In this document: positions 8,450 through 16,371 of the stretch, one piece after another | Layout: every line of letters begins with the position of its first letter | How positions within the stretch are numbered: the stretch's first letter is position 1 | Origin: JAMHWF01 sp964371405 | GTDB lineage: Bacteria > Pseudomonadota > Gammaproteobacteria > Burkholderiales > Burkholderiaceae_C | Direction: 5' to 3' | Length of the DNA stretch: 64,000 nt | Assembly (NCBI GenBank): GCA_964371405.1 | Contig: CAYJLV010000012.1 | Span: 30,103 to 94,102, forward strand | Notes under the pieces: generated by a model | Databases searched by the model: none | The model's input: the letters and a program-made list of their open reading frames with translations, nothing else | What the model was told of the DNA's origin: nothing | Program-made: the position numbers and the translations under genes

Positions 8450-9180
8450 TCGGCGGCGCGCCAGTGGCCGTCGACGAGCAGTTCGTGCGGGCGGAACTGC
8501 GACTTGTAGGCCATCTTGTCGCTCTCGGCGATCCAGTAGCCGAGGTAGACGTGCGGCAGCTTGAGCAGCCGGGTCTGCTCGATCTGCCACAGCACGCTGT
8601 AGGTGCCGTAGCTGGCGGCCGGCTCGGGCTCATAGAAGGTGTAGACGGCCGACAGGCCGTCGTTGAGGATGTCGAGGATCGACACCATCTTCAGGGGGCC
8701 CTGGCCGTCGGCCGACGGCTCGCGGTACTCGACGAGGCGCGAATTGACGCGGCTCTGCAGCAGGAACTGCGTGTATTGGTCGACGCTGTCGTGGTCCATA
8801 CCGCCGCCCGAGTGGCGGCCCGACTGGTAGCGCAGGTAGAGCTGGTAGTGCTCGGGCACGAAGCACAGGCGCAGCACGCGCGCCTGCAGGTGCTGGTGCG
8901 CCTTCCAGGCGCGGCGCTGGCTGCGGGTGGGCTCGAACGTCTTCACCGGCACGCGCAGCGGCACACAGGCGCGGCAGCCGTCGCAATAGGGGCGGTAGGT
9001 GAACATGCCGCTGCGCCGGAAGCCGTTGGCGACCAGGCCCGAATAGGCGTCGGCGTGGATCAGGTGGCTCGGCGTCGCGACCTGCGAGCGCGCCAGCCGG
9101 CCCGCGAGATAGCTGCACGGGTACGGCGCCGTTGCATAGAACTGCAGCGACGAGAGGGGAAGCTCTTTCGGGTGGGTCAC
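8446..9180 (-). CDS. bpt: aspartate/glutamate leucyltransferase Bpt
   Basis: 244 residues starting at a GTG (VTHPKELPLSSLQFYATAPY) that overlaps the aat stop. The N-terminal ATE domain has the conserved PCSYLAGRLARSQVATP block and the cysteine set CDGCRACVPLRV. The C-terminal domain contains GGGMDHDSVDQYTQFL and LGYWIAESDKMAYKSQFRP, typical of the bacterial arginyl/leucyl-transferase family. It transfers leucine to N-terminal Asp or Glu of proteins, feeding them to ClpS/ClpAP. Its partner aat lies immediately upstream in the same operon, the standard arrangement in proteobacteria. Confidence 0.95.
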   Translation of the reverse strand: MTHPKELPLSSLQFYATAPYPCSYLAGRLARSQVATPSHLIHADAYSGLVANGFRRSGMFTYRPYCDGCRACVPLRVPVKTFEPTRSQRRAWKAHQHLQARVLRLCFVPEHYQLYLRYQSGRHSGGGMDHDSVDQYTQFLLQSRVNSRLVEYREPSADGQGPLKMVSILDILNDGLSAVYTFYEPEPAASYGTYSVLWQIEQTRLLKLPHVYLGYWIAESDKMAYKSQFRPHELLVDGHWRAAE

Positions 9181-9980
9181 CGCGCTGATGTCCGGGGAGC
9201 GGGGCGCGGCTCGATGCCGAGCTCGGCCCACAGACGAGGATGATAGGTCCAATCGCCGATCGGGGTCGCCCCCGAGGCGCGTGCCACGTGGTGCTCGAAC
9301 TCGCTGCGCGTGATCTCGCGCGCGCCGAACGACGCGAGGTGCGCCGTGTTCTGCTGGCAGTCGATCAGCGCGATGCCGTGGGCGCGGCAGAAGCACACCA
9401 GCGCGGCCAGCGCGATCTTGGAGGCGTCGCTGCGCAGCGCGAACATCGACTCGCCGTAGAACATGCGGCCGAGCGCAACGCCGTACAGGCCGCCGGCGAG
9501 CTCGCCGTCGATCCAGGTCTCGAAGCTGTGCACCGTGCCTTGGCAAGCTGCCCAGGCGGCGTAGGCGTCGAGCATCTCGGGCACGATCCAGGTGCCGCGC
9601 TGGCCGTCGCGCGACACGGTCGCGCAGTGGCGCATCACGCTGCGCAGCGCGCTGTCGACGCGGATCTCGCAGCCCGGCGTCGCTGCGAAGCGCTGCAGCG
9701 TCTTGCGCAGCGAACGCGCGACGCGGAACCCGGCCACCGGCAGCACCATGCGCGGGTCGGGCGACCACCACAGCACCGGCTGGCCCGCGCTGTACCACGG
9801 GAACACGCCGCGCGAGTAGGCGGCGCGCAGCCGCTCGGGGCTCAGGTCGCCGCCGACGGCGAGCAGCCCCGGCGCCTCCGAGTCGCGCGGCAGCGCGCTC
9901 GAGGTCGGTGGAAATCGCGTCGCGACGTTGTCGAGCCAGGGAATCACGGCGATCGGTGGGCGCAGCAGCCAGTGCAGCAT
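9177..9980 (-). CDS. aat: leucyl/phenylalanyl-tRNA--protein transferase Aat
   Basis: 267 residues. Family blocks are GLLAVGGDLSPERLRAAYSR, GVFPWYSAGQPVLWWSPDPR, FETWIDGELAGGLYGVALG and FYGESMF, covering the whole protein. It adds Leu or Phe from aminoacyl-tRNA to proteins with N-terminal Arg or Lys, the first step of the bacterial N-end rule. An upstream GTG at 9992 would add four residues; the ATG at 9980 was chosen because it is closer to the family's start. It overlaps bpt by 4 nt, forming an aat-bpt pair. Confidence 0.95.
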   Translation of the reverse strand: MLHWLLRPPIAVIPWLDNVATRFPPTSSALPRDSEAPGLLAVGGDLSPERLRAAYSRGVFPWYSAGQPVLWWSPDPRMVLPVAGFRVARSLRKTLQRFAATPGCEIRVDSALRSVMRHCATVSRDGQRGTWIVPEMLDAYAAWAACQGTVHSFETWIDGELAGGLYGVALGRMFYGESMFALRSDASKIALAALVCFCRAHGIALIDCQQNTAHLASFGAREITRSEFEHHVARASGATPIGDWTYHPRLWAELGIEPRPAPRTSAR

Positions 9981-10005
9981 GATGGCATGCACCGCGCCGC
10001 GCCGA

Positions 10006-10761
10006 TCACTGCGAAGCCAACTCGGCCGCCGTCTTCGTCGCGTCGTCTGTCTTCACCACCAGCAGCTTGATGGCGTTCGGCACCACGCTGTCGGGCACGG
10101 TGACGAGCAGCCAGTCGGCGTTGTTCTCCAGCGTGACGGGCGCGTTGAACAGTACCGTCTTCGTGCCCGCCGTCGTGACGCGCAACTGGTAGCCGCCGCC
10201 GTTGAACTCGACCGAGTCGCTCCCGCTGGCCGGCACCGCCGCCTTGTACGCCGCCCCCGCCATGTTGGGCGTCGCGGTCGCGAGGTCGGCCCCCGGCAGC
10301 GTGAGGTAGACGTCGACGCTCGGCGCGTTGGCCGAGGCGTTGAGCGTGCGCACGCGGGCGTTGCTTGTCGTCAGGCGCTTGTTGTAGGGGTCGTCGATCA
10401 GCACGACGTCGCCGGTCAGCCCGCCGGTGACGGCGACCAGCGTGTAGAGGTTGCCGCGCTTGGCGTCGAACGGCAGCGTCGCCACGTCGATGCTGCCCGT
10501 CGTCGTCTTCACGGTCCAGCTGGCAGCGCCTTCGGCGACGTCGAAGTAGGGCGCTGCGAACTTGTAGCCGGCGCCGATCACGTCGGCCTGCGCCACGCCT
10601 GCGCGATACAGCGTGTAGGTCGGGCCGAGCGGGTTGGCGTGCACGAAGCGGACCTTCGGGTCGGCGACATCAAGGCGATCGTCGAGGTCGCCGCCGCCGC
10701 AGGCGGCGAGCAGCATCACGGGAACGAGGACGGCAGCGAACAGTTTCAGGGTCTTGTTCAT
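10006..10761 (-). CDS. DUF4397 lipoprotein
   Basis: 251 residues with a lipoprotein signal: basic start (MNKTLK), hydrophobic core and lipobox LLAAC near residue 20, followed by GGG. The body has two repeated beta-rich units with the DUF4397 pattern: VRFVHANPLGPTYTLY near residue 40, then VRTLNASANAPSVDVYLTL near residue 140. It is a cell-envelope protein; family members have no known activity. It is transcribed towards aat with only a 25-bp gap and may share that transcript. Confidence 0.75.
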   Translation of the reverse strand: MNKTLKLFAAVLVPVMLLAACGGGDLDDRLDVADPKVRFVHANPLGPTYTLYRAGVAQADVIGAGYKFAAPYFDVAEGAASWTVKTTTGSIDVATLPFDAKRGNLYTLVAVTGGLTGDVVLIDDPYNKRLTTSNARVRTLNASANAPSVDVYLTLPGADLATATPNMAGAAYKAAVPASGSDSVEFNGGGYQLRVTTAGTKTVLFNAPVTLENNADWLLVTVPDSVVPNAIKLLVVKTDDATKTAAELASQ

Positions 10762-10935
10762 GGCGAGTTGTGTCGGTGGAGAGAGATGCGGCAGACTCTA
10801 GGAGCGGCTTCGTCGCGGCGCTGCCGGTTCTAGCTGATAGCGTTGTCGGACAGCGCCGTCAGGGATCGATCGCAAACGCATGGCGGGTGGCGAGCGCGGT
10901 CGACCGGCGCACTGATTGCCATCACCGGAGGTCGA

Positions 10936-11760
10936 ATGAATTCAGTCGTCGTGAGCCCGAAGTTCGACCCACTGCCGCAGCCGCCACGCGATCTCCCGCG
11001 TCGCGAGGTTCCTGCATCGTCCGACGCCGCCGTCGTGCCGCCGCAGACCGAGCCGATCGGCGGCATCGGCTCCGATATCGGCCCCGATCTCGGTCCGGGC
11101 ATGGGAGCCGAGGTCGGCCGCAGTCTCGATGCGCGCGTCGCGCTGCGTCGTGTGTGGCGACCGGCGCTCGTTGCCGTGGCGCTGGTTGCAGCGGGTTGCG
11201 CCTCGACGAAGATCGACACGCAATGGAGCGATCCGCAGTTCGCAGGCCGTTCGCTGCAGGGCAAACGCGTGCTCGTTTCCTGCGACTCGGGCGATGCTGC
11301 GCTGCGCCGCGCCTGCCAGGAGCAGTTGGCGGCCGAAGTGACCGCGCTCGGCGCCAGCGTCGTGGCCGGTCCCGAGATCGCACACCCGAGCCCAGGGCGG
11401 CAGGCCGCAGCGGAACACCTGCTGCCGGCGGCGCGCGCCGCGCGTGCCGATGCCGTGTTCGCGGCTTCGATCATTCCCGACAGCTTCGCCGTCAACCCGG
11501 GCCCGACGATCGGCATCGGCGTCGGCGGCTTCGGCGGCGGTCGCGTCGGCTGGGGCGGCGGTGTCGGCGTCTCGGTGCCGATCGGCGAAGCGCAGCGCCA
11601 GACCGGCTATGCCGCCAGCGCGACCCTCACCGACACGGCGAGCGGCCGCCTGATGTGGAGCGCGAAGGCCAGCGCGCCGGCCGCGCGCGATGCCGAAGGC
11701 CAGGCCGTCGATCTGGCCAGGGCGGTGGCCAAGGCGGCGCACGACGCCGGGCTGTTCTGA
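10936..11760 (+). CDS. putative lipoprotein with a long N-terminal extension
   Basis: 274 residues if started at the ATG at 10936, which has a GGAGG site 5 nt upstream. The first 75 residues are proline- and acid-rich. A lipoprotein-like signal follows at about 70-86 (WRPALVAVALVAAGCAST), then a DUF4136-like envelope domain (IDTQWSDPQFAGRSLQGKRV) and a glycine-rich stretch near residue 195. A signal peptide buried this deep is odd. Translation from the in-frame ATG at 11101 would place it near the N-terminus, but that codon lacks a clear ribosome site. The function is not known. Confidence 0.65.
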   Translation: MNSVVVSPKFDPLPQPPRDLPRREVPASSDAAVVPPQTEPIGGIGSDIGPDLGPGMGAEVGRSLDARVALRRVWRPALVAVALVAAGCASTKIDTQWSDPQFAGRSLQGKRVLVSCDSGDAALRRACQEQLAAEVTALGASVVAGPEIAHPSPGRQAAAEHLLPAARAARADAVFAASIIPDSFAVNPGPTIGIGVGGFGGGRVGWGGGVGVSVPIGEAQRQTGYAASATLTDTASGRLMWSAKASAPAARDAEGQAVDLARAVAKAAHDAGLF

Positions 11761-11845
11761 CCATTCCGCCCGGGGCCTGCGAGCTCGGTTTCCACTCGCG
11801 GCGCAGCGCGACCGCCGACCGCCGGGCCGGCGGCGCCTTGACGCC

Positions 11846-11932
11846 ATGACGACACCCCGCTCGCCGGGTACGGCGAGCGGCGCTCCGAGAGGGCCGGGCC
11901 TTGCTTGGGGGCGGCCCGGCGCGGCGGCCCGT
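11846..11932. repeat. dispersed two-hairpin intergenic repeat, copy A
   Basis: The first hairpin has a perfect 10-bp stem, CCGCTCGCCG and CGGCGAGCGG, closed by GGTA. The second pairs CCGGGCC with GGCCCGG around a TTGCTTGGGGGC loop. Similar elements lie at 44774-44858 and 58377-58466. It sits between a rightward gene end and a leftward gene end, so it could also act as a bidirectional terminator. Confidence 0.7.
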
Positions 11933-11955
11933 GAACCGAGGGCGGCCGAAGCGCG

Positions 11956-12702
11956 TCAGCGCACCGGCGGCTCGCCGTAGTAGTGGCTGGCGATCAGCTT
12001 GGGCAGCAACTGGTTCCACGCATCGACGAGTGCCGCCGCCACCGGCTTGGCCTGAGGCGTGTCGAGCCAGCCGCCCTGGATCGCGACCAGCCCGCCGCCG
12101 AGGATGATGCTGCCGACGCCCGAAGAGTCGTGCGTGCCGCGGCCGAATGACGCAGCGACGATCTCGCTGGTGCGCGCGTCGACGGCGCTCATCACGACCA
12201 GCGCCTCGCGCCGGCTCGTCTCGCCGCCGACGCCGCCGATCACGCTGCCCCACAGCGTGCCGAGCGCACCCTTGCGCCCACCCGTCTGCTCGACGAACAC
12301 GATCTCGGCGCGCACCACGTAGTCGGCCGCCGTCATGTGCGCCATCTGGTCGGCGCGGCCGAGCCCCTGCTGCTCGCGGATGCGCACTTCGTGCTCGAGC
12401 GCCGCGAACGCGGCGCCGCGCTCGACGACGACGAAGCACTGCGTGTGCATCAGCAGCTGCCGCACCAGTGGCGCCATCGAGCGTGGCAGTCCGGCCGAGC
12501 TGAGCGCCTGCGCATTGGTGTCGGACTCGGTGATCGCCGCCGCGCCGAGGCGATCGCGGCAGCGCGCGATCGGGTTGTCGGCGGCGTCGGCGATGTGCAC
12601 GTCGGGCCGGCCGCCGCTCGTCGTCTTGCTGCCGGCGCAGCCGGCCAGCAGCGCGAGCGCTGCGACGCCGACAATGCCGAGGCGCAGGATGCGAAATCTC
12701 AT
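11956..12702 (-). CDS. CsgG-like envelope lipoprotein
   Basis: 248 residues. The start at 12702 gives a short basic N-terminus and a hydrophobic core ending in the lipobox LLAGC near residue 22. The body resembles the CsgG / penicillin-binding-activator LpoB-like fold: MAPLVRQLLMHTQCFVVVER, then DYVVRAEIVFVEQTG and ALVVMSAVDARTSEIVAAS. CsgG relatives form outer-membrane secretion channels or regulatory lipoproteins. No curli genes are nearby, so it is more likely one of the many orphan CsgG-domain lipoproteins. Confidence 0.72.
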   Translation of the reverse strand: MRFRILRLGIVGVAALALLAGCAGSKTTSGGRPDVHIADAADNPIARCRDRLGAAAITESDTNAQALSSAGLPRSMAPLVRQLLMHTQCFVVVERGAAFAALEHEVRIREQQGLGRADQMAHMTAADYVVRAEIVFVEQTGGRKGALGTLWGSVIGGVGGETSRREALVVMSAVDARTSEIVAASFGRGTHDSSGVGSIILGGGLVAIQGGWLDTPQAKPVAAALVDAWNQLLPKLIASHYYGEPPVR

Positions 12703-12825
12703 TCCGACCGAGATTACACCGTCGTCGCCGTGCCCGGCCGTGCTGCAGCCGGAGCGTCCTTCAGCCGCGACGGGGCTTGGAGTGGGTGGACGGCCCGGCC
12801 GACGTATTCGTCGCACAAGGGGCCG

Positions 12826-13986
12826 TCACTGTCGCTCGACGTGCAGCGGCAATACGGCGTAGCCGCTGGCCGGATAGCGGGCGCGGGTCGGCGGCCGGCC
12901 CGGCACGACGCCGATCGCGCGCGTGCGGCCCAGCAGCGCGCGCATCACGGTCAGCAGTTCCAGGCGAGCGAGGGGCGCGCCAGGGCAGACGTGGATGCCC
13001 GCGCCGTACAGCAGGTTCAACGCCGGGTCGCGGTCGAGCCGGAACTCGTCGGGGTCGCCGAACACGGCCTCGTCGCGATTCGCCGAGGCCCAGATCAACG
13101 ATACGCGCGCGCCCGCGGGCAGTTGGCGGTCGCCGACCTCGACGTCGCGCGTGGCGACGCGGCGGTTCGCGATCAGCGGCGCGTGGATGCGCAGGATCTC
13201 GTCGATCGCCGCCGGCAGCAGCGCCAGCTGCTCGCGCAGCCGCTGTTGCAGCGGCGCGCGCTCGGCGAGGTAGTGCGCGAGGATGCCCAGGCACGACGCC
13301 ATCGTCGACAACTCGCCGACTGTCCAGTTGCGCACGACGCTGACGATCTCGTCGTCGGTCAGCGCACGGCCGTCGATCGTCTCGCGCAGCAGCCGCGTCG
13401 TCGCGTCGTCGGTCGCGGTGCCGCCGGCCGCGCGGCGCGCGTCGAGCTGGGCGCGGATGTGGCCGTCGAAATCGAGCGCGATCGACGCCATCGCGTCGCG
13501 GTCGCCGGCCAGCGTCGCCGCCTGGTTGCGGCGCGTCCAGTCGCGCAGCGGTTCGTGCAGCGTCGCCGGCCAGCCCATGAAGGCGCAGTGCATGCGCAGC
13601 ACGCAGTCCTGCGCGAAATCGCCCATCCATTCGACGGTGCCGGCAGCGGGCAGCGTGTCGACCATCTCGTCGGCGATGCGCCGGCAGGTCGGCTCGTAGG
13701 CGGCGATCGGGCCCGGCTCGAAATAGCGTTCGACGAGGCGCCGGTACGGCGTGTGGCGCGGCGGGTCCATGCCGTTGGGCACCGACAGGTGCGCCGACAC
13801 CGCGTTGCTGAACGTCTCTGCGTCGAGCAGTGCGCGCATCACGTCGGCGTGGCGGAACAGCGACCACTGCAGGTATTCGCTGTGCGCCACCGGGCAGCGC
13901 CGCCGCATGTCGTCGTAGGCCCGGATCGGCTCGTCGAGCACGGCCGGTGCCCGGGCGTCCCAGTCGTGGGGCGGATGTCTGCTCAT
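12826..13986 (-). CDS. cytochrome P450 with an atypical I-helix
   Basis: 386 residues, a soluble bacterial P450. The haem-binding loop is YGAGIHVCPG with Cys334 as thiolate ligand, and the K-helix ExxR is E263-ILR. The I-helix, normally A-G-x-D/E-T, reads VGELST at 223-228: the acid is replaced by Leu and the first Thr by Ser, which would alter proton delivery to bound oxygen. No ferredoxin or ferredoxin reductase gene adjoins it. The substrate is unknown. The leftward neighbour is a CsgG-like lipoprotein and the rightward one a divergent DUF364 gene, so there is no clear pathway context. Confidence 0.9.
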   Translation of the reverse strand: MSRHPPHDWDARAPAVLDEPIRAYDDMRRRCPVAHSEYLQWSLFRHADVMRALLDAETFSNAVSAHLSVPNGMDPPRHTPYRRLVERYFEPGPIAAYEPTCRRIADEMVDTLPAAGTVEWMGDFAQDCVLRMHCAFMGWPATLHEPLRDWTRRNQAATLAGDRDAMASIALDFDGHIRAQLDARRAAGGTATDDATTRLLRETIDGRALTDDEIVSVVRNWTVGELSTMASCLGILAHYLAERAPLQQRLREQLALLPAAIDEILRIHAPLIANRRVATRDVEVGDRQLPAGARVSLIWASANRDEAVFGDPDEFRLDRDPALNLLYGAGIHVCPGAPLARLELLTVMRALLGRTRAIGVVPGRPPTRARYPASGYAVLPLHVERQ

Positions 13987-14137
13987 CGAGTGCTCCTGGC
14001 GTCGTCGCGCGCCGCCCTGCGGGCCGGTGCGTCACGGCGCACATTGTGGCGCGAGGGCGGTGGAGGCGACTTGTCGCAAGCGAATCGGCGTCGTTGCGGG
14101 CCAGCCCGGCTAAGCTGCGCTTTGGGGGGGGCGAACG

Positions 14138-14203
14138 ATGAACCGAAACTTGCACGCGGCGAATGATGCGAAGCCGGTCGGGCTGCGGGGGATCGCGGCA
14201 TGA
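14138..14203 (+). CDS. possible 21-residue leader peptide
   Basis: A short frame from ATG 14138 encodes 21 residues beginning MNRNLHAANDAKPVGL. A G-rich stretch lies just upstream, and its TGA overlaps the start of the DUF364 gene (ATGA), so it could couple translation to that gene. It has no run of one amino acid typical of attenuators. It may be chance. Confidence 0.25.
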   Translation: MNRNLHAANDAKPVGLRGIAA

Positions 14204-15051
14204 GCACCGTCGCTGTCGAACTGGTCGCGATGCTCGAACGCATGGCGGAGCTCGGGTCGCTGCCGCGCGTGCGCGCTCTGCACCTGCCGCCGCCGGCGGC
14301 CGACGGCAGCCGCGAAGGCGAGTTCTGCGCCATCGAACTCGACGACGGCTCGCTCGGGCTGAGCTTCGTGCTGCTGGGCAATGCGCTCGGCGCGCTGCGC
14401 GATGGGCCGAGCCCGGACCAGCTGGCCGGCATGCCGGCGCTGGACCTCGCGCGGCGCTTTGCCGACGCGACCGGCGCGCAGCGCACGCTGGGTTTTGCCG
14501 CCGTCAATGCGTTGACGCGGCACCTGTTCGACCGCGCCGGCTACGTGCCTCGCCCGGCCGGCGGCTCGATCGGCGACCTCGACCTGAAGCCGGGCGACCG
14601 CCTCGGCATGATCGGCCTGTTCCCGCCGCTGGTGCCGCAGGTGCTCGCCACCGGTGCTGCGCTCACCGTGGTGGAGTTGCGCGCCGATCTCGCCGGCCCG
14701 CGCGACGGCTGGCATGTCACGCTCGACGCCGGCGAACTCGCCGGTTGCAACAAGATCCTCTCGACCAGCACCGTGCTGCTCAACGACACGCTCGACGGCG
14801 TGCTCGAACGCTGCCGCCATGCCGAGCGCGTGGCGCTCATCGGCCCCGGCGCCGGCTGCCTGCCCGACCCGCTGTTCGCGCGCGGCGTCACGCTGCTGGG
14901 CGGCAGCTGGATCGTCGATGCGGGCGCGTTGAAGGCGGCGCTGGCCGAGGGCCGGCCGTGGGGTGCTTCGGCCAGCAAATTCGCCCTCGGCACCGCGGAC
15001 TACCCGGGATTCGAGCCGCTGCTCGCGAAGGCGTTCGGCCGGGCGCCGTGA
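14200..15051 (+). CDS. DUF364 / putative heavy-metal chelation domain protein
   Basis: 283 residues. The family hallmark of DUF4213/DUF364 proteins is seen in the C-terminal half: KPGDRLGMIGLFPPLVPQV near residue 130, LAGCNKILSTSTVLLNDTLD near 185, and a Rossmann-like VALIGPGAGCLPDPLFARGV near 210. These proteins are cytosolic and proposed to bind metal or a cofactor; no reaction is established. The ATG at 14200 overlaps the stop of a possible leader peptide. It converges with the Rieske oxygenase gene, 28 bp away. Confidence 0.72.
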   Translation: MSTVAVELVAMLERMAELGSLPRVRALHLPPPAADGSREGEFCAIELDDGSLGLSFVLLGNALGALRDGPSPDQLAGMPALDLARRFADATGAQRTLGFAAVNALTRHLFDRAGYVPRPAGGSIGDLDLKPGDRLGMIGLFPPLVPQVLATGAALTVVELRADLAGPRDGWHVTLDAGELAGCNKILSTSTVLLNDTLDGVLERCRHAERVALIGPGAGCLPDPLFARGVTLLGGSWIVDAGALKAALAEGRPWGASASKFALGTADYPGFEPLLAKAFGRAP

Positions 15052-15079
15052 GGGCGGGCGCCGCGCGGCGGCGCGCCGT

Positions 15080-16371
15080 TCACCCGCGGAAGTTGCCGCA
15101 GTGCGCGAGGCTCACGCGTTCGCGCGCCGCGTCGCGCTCCACGCCCACCGGGTCGCCGCCGGCGGCGACGATGTCGAGCTGCTTGCGCAGCAGCCGGCGC
15201 AGCAAGGCGATGCCGCGGTCGCTGGTGCGCAGGTGCTCGGCCGAATGCGCGGCGATCGGTCCTTGGCCGACCTGCGCCTCGTAGTCGCCGGGAAAACGCC
15301 GGTGCTCCTCGTCCGTCAGCTCCCACCAGAACTTGCCGTTCATCTTCGAGCGCATGCGGCCGATGTCGCCGGCTTGCGTGACGCGGCCGGCGACGTAGAT
15401 GCGGAAGTGCGAGTCGTCGATAGGGCGCACCCCCCCGAACGCCGCGACCCGGCCCCAGCGGCCCCGCCCCGGGCGGGGCCCCCGGCGCNNNNNNNNNNGC
15501 CTAGTTTCTGGCGCACGGGCGCGGCGCCCAGCGCCCCCCCCCCCCCGATCGACTCGACCGGACCGAAGCGGCCGAGCCGCGGGCTCGGCACGAGGCGCAG
15601 CGTCGGCAGCACCGCCTCGGTGATGCGATGCAGCCGGCCGCCGTCGTCGAGCGTGCGCCACGACTCGGCGCGCACGCCGTGGCCGACGTCGCTCCACTGC
15701 ACGGTGGGCATCTGCGCCATCGCCGGCACGAACTGCGTGCCCGAGAATGTGCCGTGCAGGATCGGCACGTGGAAGCTGTCGACGACGTTCTCGAAGTGCT
15801 GCAGCCAGTTGCACGGGATGACGGGCGGGCCGCCGCCGCCGAGGCTCGAGTCATCGGCCTCGACGAACTCGCCGGCGCCGAGTTCCTCGAGCACGTCGTA
15901 GCGCGGCAGCAGCGGCTTACGCTCGGGCGGGCCGAGGTAGGCGAAGACCAGGCCGTAGCGTTCCTGCACCGGGTACCAGGGCTGGCGCACGTTGCCGCGC
16001 AGCGCGGCGCCGTGGTCGGGCTCGCAGGGCTGGTCGACGCAGCGGCCCTGCACGTCGAACTTCCAGCCGTGGTAGCAGCAGCGCAGGCCGTCGGGCTCGA
16101 CGCGGCCGTAGGCGAGCGACGCGCCGCGGTGCGCGCAGCGCGGATGCAGCAGGCCGGGCAGCCCCTGGCCGTCGCGAAACAGGATCAGGTCTTCGCCGAG
16201 CACGCGCACCGGGCGCGGCTCGGCGCCCGCGTCCGCGGCCAGGCCGACCGGATGCCAGTAGCGCCGCAGCAGCTCGCCCATCGGCGTGCCGGCGCCGACT
16301 TCGGTCAGCGCACGGTCGTGGGTGGCGGGCGCAAGGCCGTAGGCCGTGCCTTCGTCGAACGGTGCAGTCAC
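15080..16371 (-). CDS. Rieske non-haem iron oxygenase, alpha subunit, interrupted by an assembly gap
   Basis: An aromatic-ring oxygenase or O-demethylase of the phthalate dioxygenase type. The Rieske centre is CAHRG, then 14 residues to LRCCYHGW (C-x-H and C-x2-H). The mononuclear iron site is DSFHVPILH (D-x2-H-x4-H). The start is a GTG overlapping the Bug gene stop by 4 nt. N-terminal coding runs cleanly from 16371 to VESIG at about 15548. The C-terminal part resumes in another frame at PIDDSHFRIYVAGRV near 15425 and ends at 15080. The roughly 120 bp between, with the N run and a C13 tract, reads as non-family sequence and is probably an assembly error, not a real frameshift. Relatives join these two blocks with only two or three residues between. 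It works with the Bug receptor and AprBA-like pair upstream; its reductase is not in the window. Confidence 0.82.
15489..15498. other. assembly gap (10 N) with adjacent low-complexity sequence
   Basis: Ten Ns are flanked by a self-complementary GC block on the left (about 15464-15486) and a run of 13 C at 15534-15546 on the right. It falls inside the Rieske oxygenase gene and breaks its frame. The flanks do not encode recognisable oxygenase sequence, so they are probably artefactual as well. Confidence 0.95.
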
